From Minisyncoccota bacterium (lineage in GTDB: Bacteria; Patescibacteriota; Minisyncoccia; Phycocordibacterales; UBA9973), in assembly GCA_018062425.1 (NCBI GenBank), contig JAGOSH010000004.1:1-41289 (forward strand): DNA of 41,289 nucleotides, given 5' to 3'. This document shows, piece after piece, positions 1 to 8,167 of this stretch. The notes under the pieces are model-generated. The model was not told the origin of the DNA and searched no databases. It saw only the letters and a list, made by a program, of their open reading frames with translations. The position numbers and the translations under genes are program-made. Each line of letters opens with the position of its first letter. Positions within the stretch are counted from its first letter, which is position 1.

Positions 1-7
1 CCACAAA

Positions 8-805
8 TTAGGATTGCAAATACTTTTTTATATTCTCTTTGTGTTTATCGTAAGTTTCCGCGCAGTGGATACGGTGCTTTTTGTCGTGAATATAAAACAT
101 GCATTTAGTCTCTGCCGGATTGTACGCAGCTTTCAGAGCTTCAATACCTGGGTTGGCTATAGGTCCAGGAGGCAGACCTTTATACATATATGTATTGTAT
201 TCAGAGTCTATTTCCTTGTCCTCGGAATAAACCCTGGGCCACCAACCGTCTTCTTCGGTTCCTTTGGCATATTGCAGTGTGGCATCCATTTGTAGTTTCA
301 TCCCCGCCCAAATCCGGTTACGGATAATTCCGGAAATCAACCTCGCATCCTGCTTGCCAGCTGCCTCGCGTTGGATGATAGACGCTATCTTGATTATGGT
401 TTCTTCGTTGAGGACTTTTGAGTTTGGTTTTTTTATCTTGTCGGTCTGCTTTTCAAATTCAGAAAGCATGACAGCGGTCACGTCGGCTGGGTTATCATCC
501 TCATCGATCAAATACGTTTTCGGGAAATACTTTCCTTCAAGGTCTTCGGTGTTCATTGCCAAATGCGCGTTCAGGAAATTTTCTTTATCTCCCTCGTCCC
601 AGCCGAGTTTATCCCCTACCCGATCGGCTATTTCCTCTTTGCGCATCCCTGGATAAACTTGTACTACTTTCACCGAAGGATTCGCCAAATCCATGTAAAA
701 AGAAAGGTTGGCCAAATCACTAGCACTAAAACCGAGCTTCCACACCAAAGAGCCCAGACCCATGGTCAGTACAACAAGTATTAACAATAGGTGCTTGAGC
801 TTCAT
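8..805 (-). CDS. mltG: Endolytic murein transglycosylase, MltG/YceG-like
   Basis: This 265-aa protein matches the MltG (YceG-like) family, membrane-bound lytic transglycosylases that cut nascent peptidoglycan glycan strands. A single N-terminal membrane segment (about residues 5-25) is followed by the catalytic part. Visible family landmarks are the IIQREAA segment with the expected catalytic Glu (about residue 148), the LQMDATLQYA segment, the YNTYMYKGLPPGPIANPG block and the C-terminal H-rich end. It is shorter than the roughly 340-aa E. coli enzyme; the LysM-like N-terminal part is reduced. The start lies 6 nt after the stop of the upstream gene at 812-1342, so the two are probably cotranscribed from the promoter before 1342. 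No terminator is visible before the window edge. Family assignment is secure; activity is inferred. Confidence 0.9.
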   Translation of the reverse strand: MKLKHLLLILVVLTMGLGSLVWKLGFSASDLANLSFYMDLANPSVKVVQVYPGMRKEEIADRVGDKLGWDEGDKENFLNAHLAMNTEDLEGKYFPKTYLIDEDDNPADVTAVMLSEFEKQTDKIKKPNSKVLNEETIIKIASIIQREAAGKQDARLISGIIRNRIWAGMKLQMDATLQYAKGTEEDGWWPRVYSEDKEIDSEYNTYMYKGLPPGPIANPGIEALKAAYNPAETKCMFYIHDKKHRIHCAETYDKHKENIKKYLQS

Positions 806-811
806 TGTATT

Positions 812-1342
812 TTAATTATTTGACCCTGTAAGCATTGTCTTGATATCAATCATTTTCCACTCGCCGTTTTCCTTTATGAAAGACGCCACGGTTTTCTGTT
901 GACGTTTATCGTATGCGATCACCGTAGCTGTGTCTCCATCTATAGTTTCAGCAACTTGGGTAAAATCAGATGTTGGTATCATAAGCGCCTGAGCGAATCC
1001 AAAGTATGCATCCTTCTTGCCGTCGTTGGCTTCTTTGAAAAGAGATTCGTTTTCCGCACGGCGAGCTTCGGTATCGTATTTACTAGCAACCTTCATCATT
1101 TCATCGAAAGATCCTGCGTTATAAAGTTCGGTGTTTCTCTCTAGAAATAGCCCTTTGGGTGAAGTAGCAAATATTGGATCATCTACAGAATAAGTTTTAA
1201 CATCAGACAATTCTGCTTTATTTGATTCCTCTACGTTTGATTTATTTGTATACAAATACACTCCTCCACCCAGCACCACAAGTACTACTAAAATACTAAT
1301 GACGAGTGGTATTACACCCTTTTGTTTGTTTATATTTTGCAT
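812..1342 (-). CDS. Membrane-anchored protein of unknown function, paralogue of the gene at 2656-3195
   Basis: A 176-aa protein with an N-terminal membrane anchor (about residues 10-31) and an extracytoplasmic domain. I do not recognise a named family. It aligns along most of its length with the protein at 2656-3195: both have SPKxxFxxRNTxxY, a SF(D/E)E motif, GFAQxxxxPT and a C-terminal xASFIKExGxWK-type end, with the same order and spacing. The C-terminal block (IDGDTATV followed by the FIKE-G-W segment) resembles the last strands of NTF2-like or lipoprotein-type alpha+beta domains, but that is only an impression. The ATG is 6 nt downstream of an extended -10 (TGATATACT on the minus strand), so the mRNA is probably leaderless. 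mltG follows after 6 nt, suggesting an envelope role. Confidence 0.75.
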   Translation of the reverse strand: MQNINKQKGVIPLVISILVVLVVLGGGVYLYTNKSNVEESNKAELSDVKTYSVDDPIFATSPKGLFLERNTELYNAGSFDEMMKVASKYDTEARRAENESLFKEANDGKKDAYFGFAQALMIPTSDFTQVAETIDGDTATVIAYDKRQQKTVASFIKENGEWKMIDIKTMLTGSNN

Positions 1343-1380
1343 AGTTTCAGTATATCACAAACGTATGGCATAATATGGGT
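1343..1380. promoter_or_regulatory. Divergent leaderless promoters for 812-1342 (-) and 1381-1857 (+)
   Basis: This 38-bp gap holds two extended -10 elements pointing outward. On the minus strand TGA-TATACT (-10 at 1349-1354) lies 6 nt before the ATG at 1342. On the plus strand TGG-CATAAT (-10 at 1369-1374) lies 6 nt before the ATG at 1381. No good -35 box or Shine-Dalgarno sequence is visible for either. Predicted transcription starts coincide with the start codons. Confidence 0.6.
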
Positions 1381-1857
1381 ATGAAAAAATTATTAAATGC
1401 TTCGTCAGTTTTAGCAATAATTGCAGGTCTAGTGCTCGTAGCAGGTGGGGTTTGGGGTATTGGTTTCACTTATAAAAATATAAAAGTAGAAAATATTACT
1501 ACCCCTCCTGATGCGTCTATGCCGGGTAAACAAGTAGTAGGCCCACTAACCCTGAAATCCCAAGCAGACGTAATCCGCATGCACACTCTCAAAACAACAG
1601 GCGGTAAAACTTATGCCGAAATGCCCCGCCAGATAGAGAAGCTCGATGAAAACGGTCAACCAGTTTTGGGTACCGATGGCAAGGCTGTCATGGTTCCAAA
1701 CACTGCCCGCGATATTTGGATTACTGCCACCACGCTGACTACTGCACTTCACCTAGGCATACTGACTTATGTGTTCTCTGCCCTAGTTATATTGTTCGGC
1801 CTCATTTCCCTCTGGACAGGATTTATATTCTGCAAACTCGCCAAGAAACAAGTTTAG
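1381..1857 (+). CDS. Small two-helix membrane protein, similar to actinobacterial proteins labelled LigA
   Basis: A 158-aa protein with a hydrophobic segment near each end (about residues 8-28 and 120-150) and a soluble loop between. The loop segment QADVIRMHTLKTTGGKTYAE and the whole topology resemble a family in Actinobacteria that is often labelled aromatic ring-opening dioxygenase LigA; that label appears to be a misannotation, since no dioxygenase metal-binding motif is visible here. Function unknown. An in-frame ATG six bases upstream (1375) would add two residues (Met-Gly), but 1381 is preferred because it lies exactly 6 nt after the -10 box and begins with MKKLL. The gene ends 4 nt before the convergent stop at 1862, with no terminator between them. 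Confidence 0.7.
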   Translation: MKKLLNASSVLAIIAGLVLVAGGVWGIGFTYKNIKVENITTPPDASMPGKQVVGPLTLKSQADVIRMHTLKTTGGKTYAEMPRQIEKLDENGQPVLGTDGKAVMVPNTARDIWITATTLTTALHLGILTYVFSALVILFGLISLWTGFIFCKLAKKQV

Positions 1858-1861
1858 GGAA

Positions 1862-2602
1862 TTACTTTTCTAGATTTTTCAAATCTCCTGGTTTCAGGTG
1901 ATATTCTTCGTCGCGGTCAAGTTCAGCTAACCCGTATTGCTTTATTAGCTTTATCAACATCTCGGCATACTCTGGGTTGGTAGCATAGCCAGCTTTTTCT
2001 AACTCTTCTGCCCAGCACTCGTAGTTAACACCACAAGCAAAACACGCTTCATAATTTTTCTTTTTGAGAAACCTTACATAGTCCTTGAAACAATCTTCAA
2101 CACTTTCGTATTTTTTGAATCTGTCGTAGTCTTCATCGTCGGTTTTTTGAATACAGCATTTTAACTCTTTGCCGCTCCATTTTGGCTTGCAGTGTTCATG
2201 GTGCTTTATACCAAAATGATTATTTGCCAAGATCGCCAAATCCGACGTGCCCTTGTCGCTTTCTATCAAAGCCTGCGCCATGACTATCGAGGCTGGTATG
2301 CCGTGTTCCCTTTGTATCCTCTCCGCCGTGGGTGCATACAACAGTACATATATATCCACAAGTTCGGTAATCTCTTCCCCGGTGATGCGCCCATCTTGTT
2401 TCCTGCCACCATCGACGTAGGCACGATAATCTTTTTTGAGTTTATCAAACCTGACTTCGATCTTCTCTTTGACTTCTTTCGGCAGATTACCTGGTGAATC
2501 AGTGTTATACAAATAGGCAACCACAACCCCGAGCATGATAGCGGTCGCTATCCACCTTTCTCTATCATTATTTGAATTTCCTTTTGGTCCGATTTCTTTC
2601 AT
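1862..2602 (-). CDS. Membrane-anchored glucosaminidase-type peptidoglycan hydrolase (GH73-like)
   Basis: Protein of about 246 aa: a short N-terminal cytoplasmic part, one membrane segment (about residues 17-33) and a glucosaminidase-like domain related to the FlgJ/LytG (GH73) group. Landmarks are GIPASIVMAQALIESDKGTS with the expected catalytic Glu, the LAILANNHFGIK block, FKKYESVEDCFKDYVRFL and the YATNPEYAEMLIKLIKQYGL end. Such enzymes hydrolyse the N-acetylglucosamine linkage of peptidoglycan. An upstream in-frame ATG at 2653 would add 17 residues, but the one at 2602 lies 6 nt after an extended -10 (TGG-TATAAT), matching the leaderless pattern of its neighbours. An unusual Cys pair (KCC) and further Cys residues in the domain suggest disulfides outside the membrane. 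Confidence 0.82.
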   Translation of the reverse strand: MKEIGPKGNSNNDRERWIATAIMLGVVVAYLYNTDSPGNLPKEVKEKIEVRFDKLKKDYRAYVDGGRKQDGRITGEEITELVDIYVLLYAPTAERIQREHGIPASIVMAQALIESDKGTSDLAILANNHFGIKHHEHCKPKWSGKELKCCIQKTDDEDYDRFKKYESVEDCFKDYVRFLKKKNYEACFACGVNYECWAEELEKAGYATNPEYAEMLIKLIKQYGLAELDRDEEYHLKPGDLKNLEK

Positions 2603-2655
2603 AGGTGAATTATACCATCCTGGCATAAACCCAGATATGTTGCTAAAATGCACAC
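2603..2655. promoter_or_regulatory. Divergent leaderless promoters for 1862-2602 (-) and 2656-3195 (+)
   Basis: Minus strand: TGG-TATAAT with the -10 at 2609-2614 and the ATG 6 nt downstream. Plus strand: TGC-TAAAAT with the -10 at 2644-2649 and the ATG at 2656 after 6 nt. Both are extended -10 elements without convincing -35 boxes, and both predict mRNAs that begin at the start codon. Confidence 0.6.
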
Positions 2656-3195
2656 ATGAATATCAAAAATAAGGGCTCAATAACTTTAGCTATAAGCATT
2701 CTAGTTGCACTTGCACTTATCGGTGGGGGTGCCGTTTATTATAAAAACAATCTCAAAAGTTCCACTAATACCCTAAATTCTTCCAAAGAAAACTCAATAG
2801 GGATACTAGATACAGTGAAATCTACTTTTCAAAATACTTCCACAATGTCTCCAAAAGAAATATTTATCGCTAGAAACACTGCAATGTATGCGGCAAAATC
2901 TTTTGAGGAACTGCAAGCCGTAGGTTTGAAATATGATTCAGTAGCAAAGATTCAAGAAGATGCCGACCAGACGAAATACATGAATGATGAAAAGAAGAAA
3001 GCATTGTTCGGCTTTGCTCAAGTCTTCCTAACCCCGACTCAGGAACTCATAAATATTGAAGAGAAAATTGATGGAGATAAAGCTACAGTGACTGCAGAAA
3101 CAAAAGCAGGCAAAGAATTGGAAGCAACCTTTATAAAAGAAGGAGGTGTTTGGAAACTAGAAGAAGACAAGATAGTAAACCCAGGCAATAAATAA
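2656..3195 (+). CDS. Membrane-anchored protein of unknown function, paralogue of the gene at 812-1342
   Basis: A 179-aa protein with an N-terminal membrane segment (about residues 8-28), a low-complexity Ser/Asn/Lys linker and a C-terminal domain sharing SPKEIFIARNTAMY, SFEEL, GFAQVFLTPT and ATFIKEGGVWKLEE with its paralogue. The two copies lie about 1.3 kb apart in opposite orientation around the LigA-like and glucosaminidase genes, so an old duplication with inversion is likely. No catalytic residues are recognisable. The start is set by the extended -10 6 nt upstream. A 12-bp-stem hairpin lies 40 nt downstream and probably terminates the transcript. Confidence 0.75.
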   Translation: MNIKNKGSITLAISILVALALIGGGAVYYKNNLKSSTNTLNSSKENSIGILDTVKSTFQNTSTMSPKEIFIARNTAMYAAKSFEELQAVGLKYDSVAKIQEDADQTKYMNDEKKKALFGFAQVFLTPTQELINIEEKIDGDKATVTAETKAGKELEATFIKEGGVWKLEEDKIVNPGNK

Positions 3196-3235
3196 ATTTT
3201 ATTATAAAAAAATTAAAAACACCCGTAAACGAAAA

Positions 3236-3267
3236 GAAGGCCTCTGCAGTATGTCGCAGAGGCCTTC
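3236..3267. terminator. Strong rho-independent terminator, probably bidirectional
   Basis: A perfect 12-bp stem (3236-3247 with 3256-3267, GAAGGCCTCTGC arm) with an 8-nt loop. It is followed by TTTTCGTTT on the minus strand and GTTATTTT on the plus strand, so it can end both the gene at 2656-3195 and the leftward transcript from 3456-7946. It is also where the sequence changes from AT-rich to the higher-GC block. Confidence 0.85.
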
Positions 3268-3277
3268 GTTATTTTGA

Positions 3278-3449
3278 AACGGTTTAAAACCGTTGTGTTT
3301 TGTTGTCCCAACAGATAATTACATCGTTGAGGAAAAGAACTATATACTTGGTAATACTTATTACCAAGTCCCGAGCAAAGCTCGGATTTATTGCTACGAT
3401 TTATACCCGTGTAGCAGACTGTTGCGGGTTTGCTTGGTCAAAACCAAGC
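3278..3449 (-). other. Array of consecutive small hairpins in the 3' region of the leftward transcript
   Basis: Six inverted repeats lie one after another between the stop codon at 3456 and the terminator. Plus-strand positions are: 3432-3449 (GCTTGGT/ACCAAGC), 3392-3416 (TGCTAC/GTAGCA), 3371-3385 (CCGAGC/GCTCGG), 3346-3369 (11-bp arms ACTTGGTAATA), 3301-3312 (TGTTG/CAACA) and 3278-3294 (AACGGTTT/AAACCGTT). No open frame of interest lies here. The role is unknown; a structured 3' UTR or a processed RNA are possibilities. Confidence 0.6.
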
Positions 3450-3455
3450 CGTCCG

Positions 3456-4484
3456 TCATCGGGTTAAATGAACAAGCATCCGTAAATTGGCTTGAGTCTG
3501 CCAATTTAGAAACGGCCGGGTGGCCAGTTGAATGTTAAATTCAGCACCTTTGAGAATCCACAAACTTTTCGGAGAAAAAGCTCCGAAACCCATCACAAGC
3601 ACAAAACCATCTTCCCCTCTGTTTACCGTACGTCCCTCATGAACCTCGGTTATGTAATATTTCATGCCGAGGTAACCTCTGCACTCAATACGACTAACCG
3701 GCCGAAGTTCGTGATTGCCACGAATTTCGAACAGGAGACTGATCGTGTTCACGCTTCCAATACGAATCTTTTTCGGTTCCTTTTTCTTAATCCCGGTACA
3801 TGTATCACAAGTGATTACATAAGGATCAACAACTTCATCAGCAGCCAAAGAGCTTTCGGCGCGGACATTGAACTGAAAAAATCGCTGCATCCATGGGGCA
3901 AGTGAATCTGAGGACTTTTGTAAGTAGTATTGAGTCAAGCATCCCCCGATAGCAAACTCGGCCTTGGGACTATGGTGAGGGACGTTAAATTGGGTAACCA
4001 CATAACCCTTTGGTATAATGTAAGCACTATCTTTCCTTACAGGTGTTCTATCCAATGTGTCAATTTCGCACTCAACGGTCACCCACTTTTCTTTCTTGAC
4101 TACCTCACGAACAATCGCACAGTACACGGTATCAGCCCGATACGCAAAATAAAATACGTCCTGCTGATAAGTCCTGGATTTGCGCGGCGCACGATCGTGA
4201 ACCTTTCCCGAAACACATTCTGTCCACTTGAATCCTGGAAAGAACTGTTCATCAATTATCATGGGTTCTCCAACCTGTTTTTCGGTAGTACTATCGCCCT
4301 GTATAAAACTGACGAAAACCATACCGGAGGGACAAGGGCCCTGTGCAACTTTTTTGAGTGAGTCCGCTTGAAGCGAATCCCTCAGGGTTTGTGCAAAACC
4401 AAGTGCCGGCAGAATGAACATTGCCAGCAAAAGCGAAATTCTATTAAGTTGTTTCAATGTCAAAAGATTTGAAGCATGGCGCAT
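3456..4484 (-). CDS. Secreted protein of unknown function, Bacteroidota-like
   Basis: Protein of about 342 aa with a signal peptide (hydrophobic core ISLLLAMFILPALGFA, predicted cleavage before or near Gln-Thr) of the style common in Bacteroidota. No family is recognised. The mature part starts with a Cys-containing segment (GPCPSGMVFV), has several further Cys residues (a CDTC pair near the middle) and ends in roughly 110 residues rich in alternating polar and hydrophobic positions, consistent with beta structure. An ATG at 4523 would add 13 residues, mostly basic and Cys; 4484 is preferred because it places the signal peptide near the N-terminus, though the signal core is still about 15 residues in. 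It follows the SprB-repeat gene by 54 nt and is probably cotranscribed. Base composition is richer in GC than that of surrounding CPR genes. Confidence 0.65.
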   Translation of the reverse strand: MRHASNLLTLKQLNRISLLLAMFILPALGFAQTLRDSLQADSLKKVAQGPCPSGMVFVSFIQGDSTTEKQVGEPMIIDEQFFPGFKWTECVSGKVHDRAPRKSRTYQQDVFYFAYRADTVYCAIVREVVKKEKWVTVECEIDTLDRTPVRKDSAYIIPKGYVVTQFNVPHHSPKAEFAIGGCLTQYYLQKSSDSLAPWMQRFFQFNVRAESSLAADEVVDPYVITCDTCTGIKKKEPKKIRIGSVNTISLLFEIRGNHELRPVSRIECRGYLGMKYYITEVHEGRTVNRGEDGFVLVMGFGAFSPKSLWILKGAEFNIQLATRPFLNWQTQANLRMLVHLTR

Positions 4485-4538
4485 CTTCGGTGCGCATCGT
4501 TGGCATCGGTATTGACGCGCCATGCTGGTGTTTGAAAA

Positions 4539-7500
4539 TCAGTGAAATTTAACGCAGAACTTGGTTTGACTTCCAGATTCAGGCTCGTAATCCTCGCCGT
4601 TAACCCGGATGTTCTTAATTTGAACAAACCAAGTTTCGGGATCGACGTCAATATGCCCAACTGGAATCATAAAATCTGCGCTTGTCGAAAATCCTGCCTG
4701 ACCGGATCCCTGAGGATCTTGAGGTGAGAAGACTACCCAGTCCACACTTTCCACTTCTGATTGGTCGAAACCGTCAGGAGTGACTGTAATGTGAATCGAA
4801 TGTTCTCCGTTGTCGGGTACGATCAAAAGCTCGCAAGGCAACTTAGGCCGCGGACAGTAAGGCATCGGTACGAATACAGTTGCCGAAGCTGTACAACCGC
4901 CCTCGTTGGTCACAACAACTTGGTAGTTTCCGGATATTGGAGCTGCGACCGAAGCCGAGTCCGCACCAGGAATTTCCACGCCGTTAAAAAACCATTGAAA
5001 GCTGACCGAAAGCTGACCGAAATGGGCATACACCTTGCCAAAGGTATCGCAAGGAATCGAATCGAAGGTGAGCATCACCTCCGGTAAAGTGGGAAGCGGG
5101 CCAACCGTTACGCTATCGCGCACAGTGCAGCCGTTGCTACCAATTACTTCGAATCCATAAATACCAGGCAACACCGAAACAGTGTCCTCATTTCCAAAAA
5201 CGGAATTGTCCCACCACAGCATTGCGCCGGGCGTGGTTGAAACCGTTACGGTTTGAAATGTGTCGCCACACTTCGTAGGGCACAGATTCGGGTAAGCCGA
5301 CGGAGCAGTCTTGGTCACAACCGTAAAGGTCACGAGTGAATCGCAGCCACCGGTTGTAAACAAATTCTCTTGGTAGTCGTGAGCCAATTCTCCGAAGATA
5401 ACATAACGCCATGCGCCTGCGATCCAAATCGAATCGCCTTCGCATAAGGAGTACGAACCGAGCGACGTAAACGCCGGTTGGTCAGGACTGTAAATTACGA
5501 TGGTATCGCCAGTGCAAGGTAATGAATCGGAAATAATTTGCACTGAGTCCCACATCATAGGGTTACATACTTTACGGGTCAAGTAAACGTCATTCGTAAA
5601 CGGCAGAAACTGAAGGATCAACGTTTGATTACCGCCACACAGACCGCCGTTCGGACGGATAATAGTTGTGTCGGAATAAAACGGAAGGCCGTCAACATAG
5701 AGGGGTTCACCAGCGCATGCGCGCAGGGTGTTCGTCGTGTTAACAGGCTCATCCACAAACACTTCAATTTTCACCAAAGTGTCGCATTCCTCTTCGGTTG
5801 CTGCTGGTAAAGTAAATTCGTTGACACCGGGCATAAGCACGTGACCATAGGCGGTAGCCGTCTGGCCAGCACAGATGTGCCGGGTATCGAACAAACTCAC
5901 TTGTTCCCGATTTTGAACCGTTACATATGCGAGAATATCGCAATCTGTAGAGTCCTCTGCCGGGATGATTACCTCGTAGGCAGTCGATACAGGCGGAAAG
6001 GCCTGACCGTTGAACCATGCCAATTCCCCAGGGCATACCGTAAGCGTTACGGACTTGGTCGGTTGTTGGCGTTCTTGCACTGAAAGGTGCATTGTCGCCG
6101 GGCAGCCGTTGGTTCCGATTACGGGAATCTGATACGCACCGGGAATGTATTGCGAGCCGTTGAAGGTCGCACTACTACCGGGACAAACATTGATTACAGA
6201 GTCGAGCGTTTGGCTCTGAATAACTCTGAGATCAAGTATGAAATGCGTACAGGTGTTCGTATCGTAGTCCGTGTGCAGACCTGGGTTGCGCATTTGTCCA
6301 CGCCACAGGATTTGGTCCTGGGTGGTGCAAACGCTGTCAGTTTTAATAGAATCAACTTCTGGCTTAATAACAAGCAGACTGTACTCCTGCGTTTGAATGC
6401 AGGTGTTGTTGTCTACCGTCAAATCGCCGAGGAGTTGGTGTTCTTTGTAAAACTGTCCGCAAGTCGTGTCGGTGTCGATCAATTGCAGATTGAACTGCCA
6501 GGGCTGAGTACGGATGTCGGTCTGTTGAATGAAGTCGCCGCAGCCATCCATGTCGAAATCAACAATAGAGGTGAACGAATAGGTTGTATCAACCATTCCT
6601 CCACACACTTTCATTGAATCAGCAGGTAGGGCAACCGGCGGCAAGCCAAATACAATTTGCCAGGTAAACGTACCGGGACAGTCTCCCGATGTGGGCACTG
6701 TCACAGTCGTGCTGGTATTGTACGTCTGGCTTCCAATTTTCACATTGGTCCCGAAGCAGGGATTAATCATCATGGTATCTGAACCGGAGTTCATAACCAC
6801 GATACTTATTTCCTGCACAAACGGGCAACCGTCGGCGGTAAACAGGTTGTTGGTGATAGTGGTCGTTTGATTGTACCAAAGACCGTTAACCCAACCACCA
6901 TTGCAAAACACATGACAAACTTTCTCATTAACCGGAGCATCCGAATCTGTGATTATCGCGGTTGTAGTTGCAGTGCAACCATTGTTCGCGAGAAAACTTA
7001 CGGAGTACACCCCCGCGCTGAGGCCTGTCAGGGTGGCCGGACCCTGGAGGATTTGCATCCATCCATTCGGGCCGGTAACAGTGATGGTGCCGGATTGCGG
7101 AGTCGTGGTAATCGCGAGTTTGCCATTTGCCGAACCGCAAGTCGTTGCGGTCGTGATAGCGGAAACAGTTGGCGGAACGGAGGGAGCAATCGTAAACGTG
7201 CCTGTTTTGGTACAACCGTTAGCGTCGGTGACGATGACGGTGTAAGTACCAACTTGCAAATTCGAAATGCTTGCCGTGTTCGCCGTAAAACCATTCGAAC
7301 CTTGCCAGCTGTAGCTGTAAGGGAATGTGCCACCAGTGGGCGCGACCGTAATGTTTCCCAGATTGCTGTTGCAACCGGGCTGAGTCACGTTCTGGTTAAG
7401 GTTAATGTTCGTGAGAATGTTCTGCACGTCCACATAACCCTCGGCTGTACACAAGTTGGCATCCGTTACGGTAACTCCATAGAGACCAGGGACCGCAAGA

Positions 7501-7946
7501 TTCGAAATGTTAGCCGTCGTTGCGGTAAAACCATTGGGTCCGTTCCACAGATAAGTGACGGGGTATTCCGCTTCGTAAACTTGCGTCACAGCGGCCGAAC
7601 CTTTCTTGTCGCAACGGATGTTTTCCTGCGTCAGGTCCAGGTAAGGCTGATTGGTCCAGATGTCGAATTGCAAAGTAAGACAGAGGCAGTGGTCAGCACT
7701 TATATACACGCTGTAGTGACCAGCACATAGGCTGTCGCGGTAAGGATTTACGGAAACAAATCCGTCCGACCAGTAAAACAGGCCGGTAAAGTCGGGACAA
7801 AGCCCGGTGATCTGTACGGTACCTGTGCAGGGCCCGTAACAGTTTGTCGACGTTGTTTGGACGCCGATTTGTGCTGTGGCGTTCGATTGACCCAAAAGGA
7901 TCAAGAAGGCAGACAGCAGGATTGAGAAAAGAGATTTGTTGAACAT
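4539..7946 (-). CDS. Large secreted SprB-repeat surface protein, Bacteroidota-like
   Basis: Protein of 1135 aa with a signal peptide (FSILLSAFLILLGQSNATAQ). The N-terminal third holds about four tandem SprB-type repeats (roughly residues 28-98, 104-175, 182-255 and 258-330), each with PVTYLWNGPNGF- and LxxGxYxVxVTDANxC-like motifs. SprB repeats are typical of adhesins and gliding-motility surface proteins of Bacteroidota. The rest consists of Cys-containing beta modules with repeated C-x-G-(E/D/Q) motifs and WxNGxxxxP or FNGxx phrases; one late module (about residues 990-1070) resembles an Ig-like domain. The C-terminus lacks an obvious T9SS sorting domain or membrane anchor. An in-frame ATG at 8045 would add 33 residues before the signal peptide; 7946 is preferred for that reason, although a TAAAAT box lies 12 nt before 8045. 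Higher GC and absence of a local-style start signal suggest transfer. Confidence 0.82.
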   Translation of the reverse strand: MFNKSLFSILLSAFLILLGQSNATAQIGVQTTSTNCYGPCTGTVQITGLCPDFTGLFYWSDGFVSVNPYRDSLCAGHYSVYISADHCLCLTLQFDIWTNQPYLDLTQENIRCDKKGSAAVTQVYEAEYPVTYLWNGPNGFTATTANISNLAVPGLYGVTVTDANLCTAEGYVDVQNILTNINLNQNVTQPGCNSNLGNITVAPTGGTFPYSYSWQGSNGFTANTASISNLQVGTYTVIVTDANGCTKTGTFTIAPSVPPTVSAITTATTCGSANGKLAITTTPQSGTITVTGPNGWMQILQGPATLTGLSAGVYSVSFLANNGCTATTTAIITDSDAPVNEKVCHVFCNGGWVNGLWYNQTTTITNNLFTADGCPFVQEISIVVMNSGSDTMMINPCFGTNVKIGSQTYNTSTTVTVPTSGDCPGTFTWQIVFGLPPVALPADSMKVCGGMVDTTYSFTSIVDFDMDGCGDFIQQTDIRTQPWQFNLQLIDTDTTCGQFYKEHQLLGDLTVDNNTCIQTQEYSLLVIKPEVDSIKTDSVCTTQDQILWRGQMRNPGLHTDYDTNTCTHFILDLRVIQSQTLDSVINVCPGSSATFNGSQYIPGAYQIPVIGTNGCPATMHLSVQERQQPTKSVTLTVCPGELAWFNGQAFPPVSTAYEVIIPAEDSTDCDILAYVTVQNREQVSLFDTRHICAGQTATAYGHVLMPGVNEFTLPAATEEECDTLVKIEVFVDEPVNTTNTLRACAGEPLYVDGLPFYSDTTIIRPNGGLCGGNQTLILQFLPFTNDVYLTRKVCNPMMWDSVQIISDSLPCTGDTIVIYSPDQPAFTSLGSYSLCEGDSIWIAGAWRYVIFGELAHDYQENLFTTGGCDSLVTFTVVTKTAPSAYPNLCPTKCGDTFQTVTVSTTPGAMLWWDNSVFGNEDTVSVLPGIYGFEVIGSNGCTVRDSVTVGPLPTLPEVMLTFDSIPCDTFGKVYAHFGQLSVSFQWFFNGVEIPGADSASVAAPISGNYQVVVTNEGGCTASATVFVPMPYCPRPKLPCELLIVPDNGEHSIHITVTPDGFDQSEVESVDWVVFSPQDPQGSGQAGFSTSADFMIPVGHIDVDPETWFVQIKNIRVNGEDYEPESGSQTKFCVKFH

Positions 7947-8122
7947 GTTGAATGAATTTTGAATCTTGCGATTCGTTTGTGGAATGGATGTGAATTTCTT
8001 CACCCATTCAATCTGCTCTCCATCCATTCCGGGATTAGCGAGCATTTCGAATGAGTGATTTTATCTTAAACTCGCGCGAGGCGAGGGATTCAAGTCTGGG
8101 TCTCAATCTAAAAGATCAAGAA
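7947..8122. other. Leader of the SprB-repeat gene, with inverted repeats
   Basis: No convincing gene. It contains a perfect 10-bp inverted repeat at 7981-7990 and 8021-8030 (GGAATGGATG/CATCCATTCC, 30-bp spacer), the self-complementary decamer CTCGCGCGAG at 8071-8080, and a minus-strand TAAAAT at 8058-8063 that could be a -10 box. Composition changes back toward AT-rich at about 8090-8130, so the right edge of the foreign block lies near here. Confidence 0.45.
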
Positions 8123-8167
8123 GGCAGGAGAAAATTTTCAAAATATTTTTCAAAATTTTCTCCTGCC
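8123..8167. repeat. Long hairpin in the leader of the SprB-repeat gene
   Basis: Perfect 16-bp arms (8123-8138 and 8152-8167; arm GGCAGGAGAAAATTTT). The 13-nt interior can pair further (AAAA/TTTT), giving about 20 bp in all. Read leftward it is followed by a weakly T-rich tract. It lies between a predicted minus-strand promoter at 8381-8409 and the SprB-repeat gene. It shares the core AGAAAATTTTC with the hairpin at 10428-10503. Confidence 0.65.

Noticed and set aside
6867-7730. 287-codon plus-strand open frame within the SprB-repeat gene
   Set aside because: It lies wholly antisense to a gene with clear domain repeats, is rich in Arg and Cys as expected for a shadow frame, and has no homologous features.
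7947-8045. N-terminal extension of the SprB-repeat protein to the ATG at 8045
   Set aside because: It would put 33 hydrophilic residues before a normal signal peptide. The TAAAAT box near 8060 keeps it possible, but the shorter form is better supported.
8123-8167. MITE or insertion-sequence end
   Set aside because: No transposase remnant and no flanking target duplication could be found for this or for the hairpins at 10428-10503 and 13482-13539.
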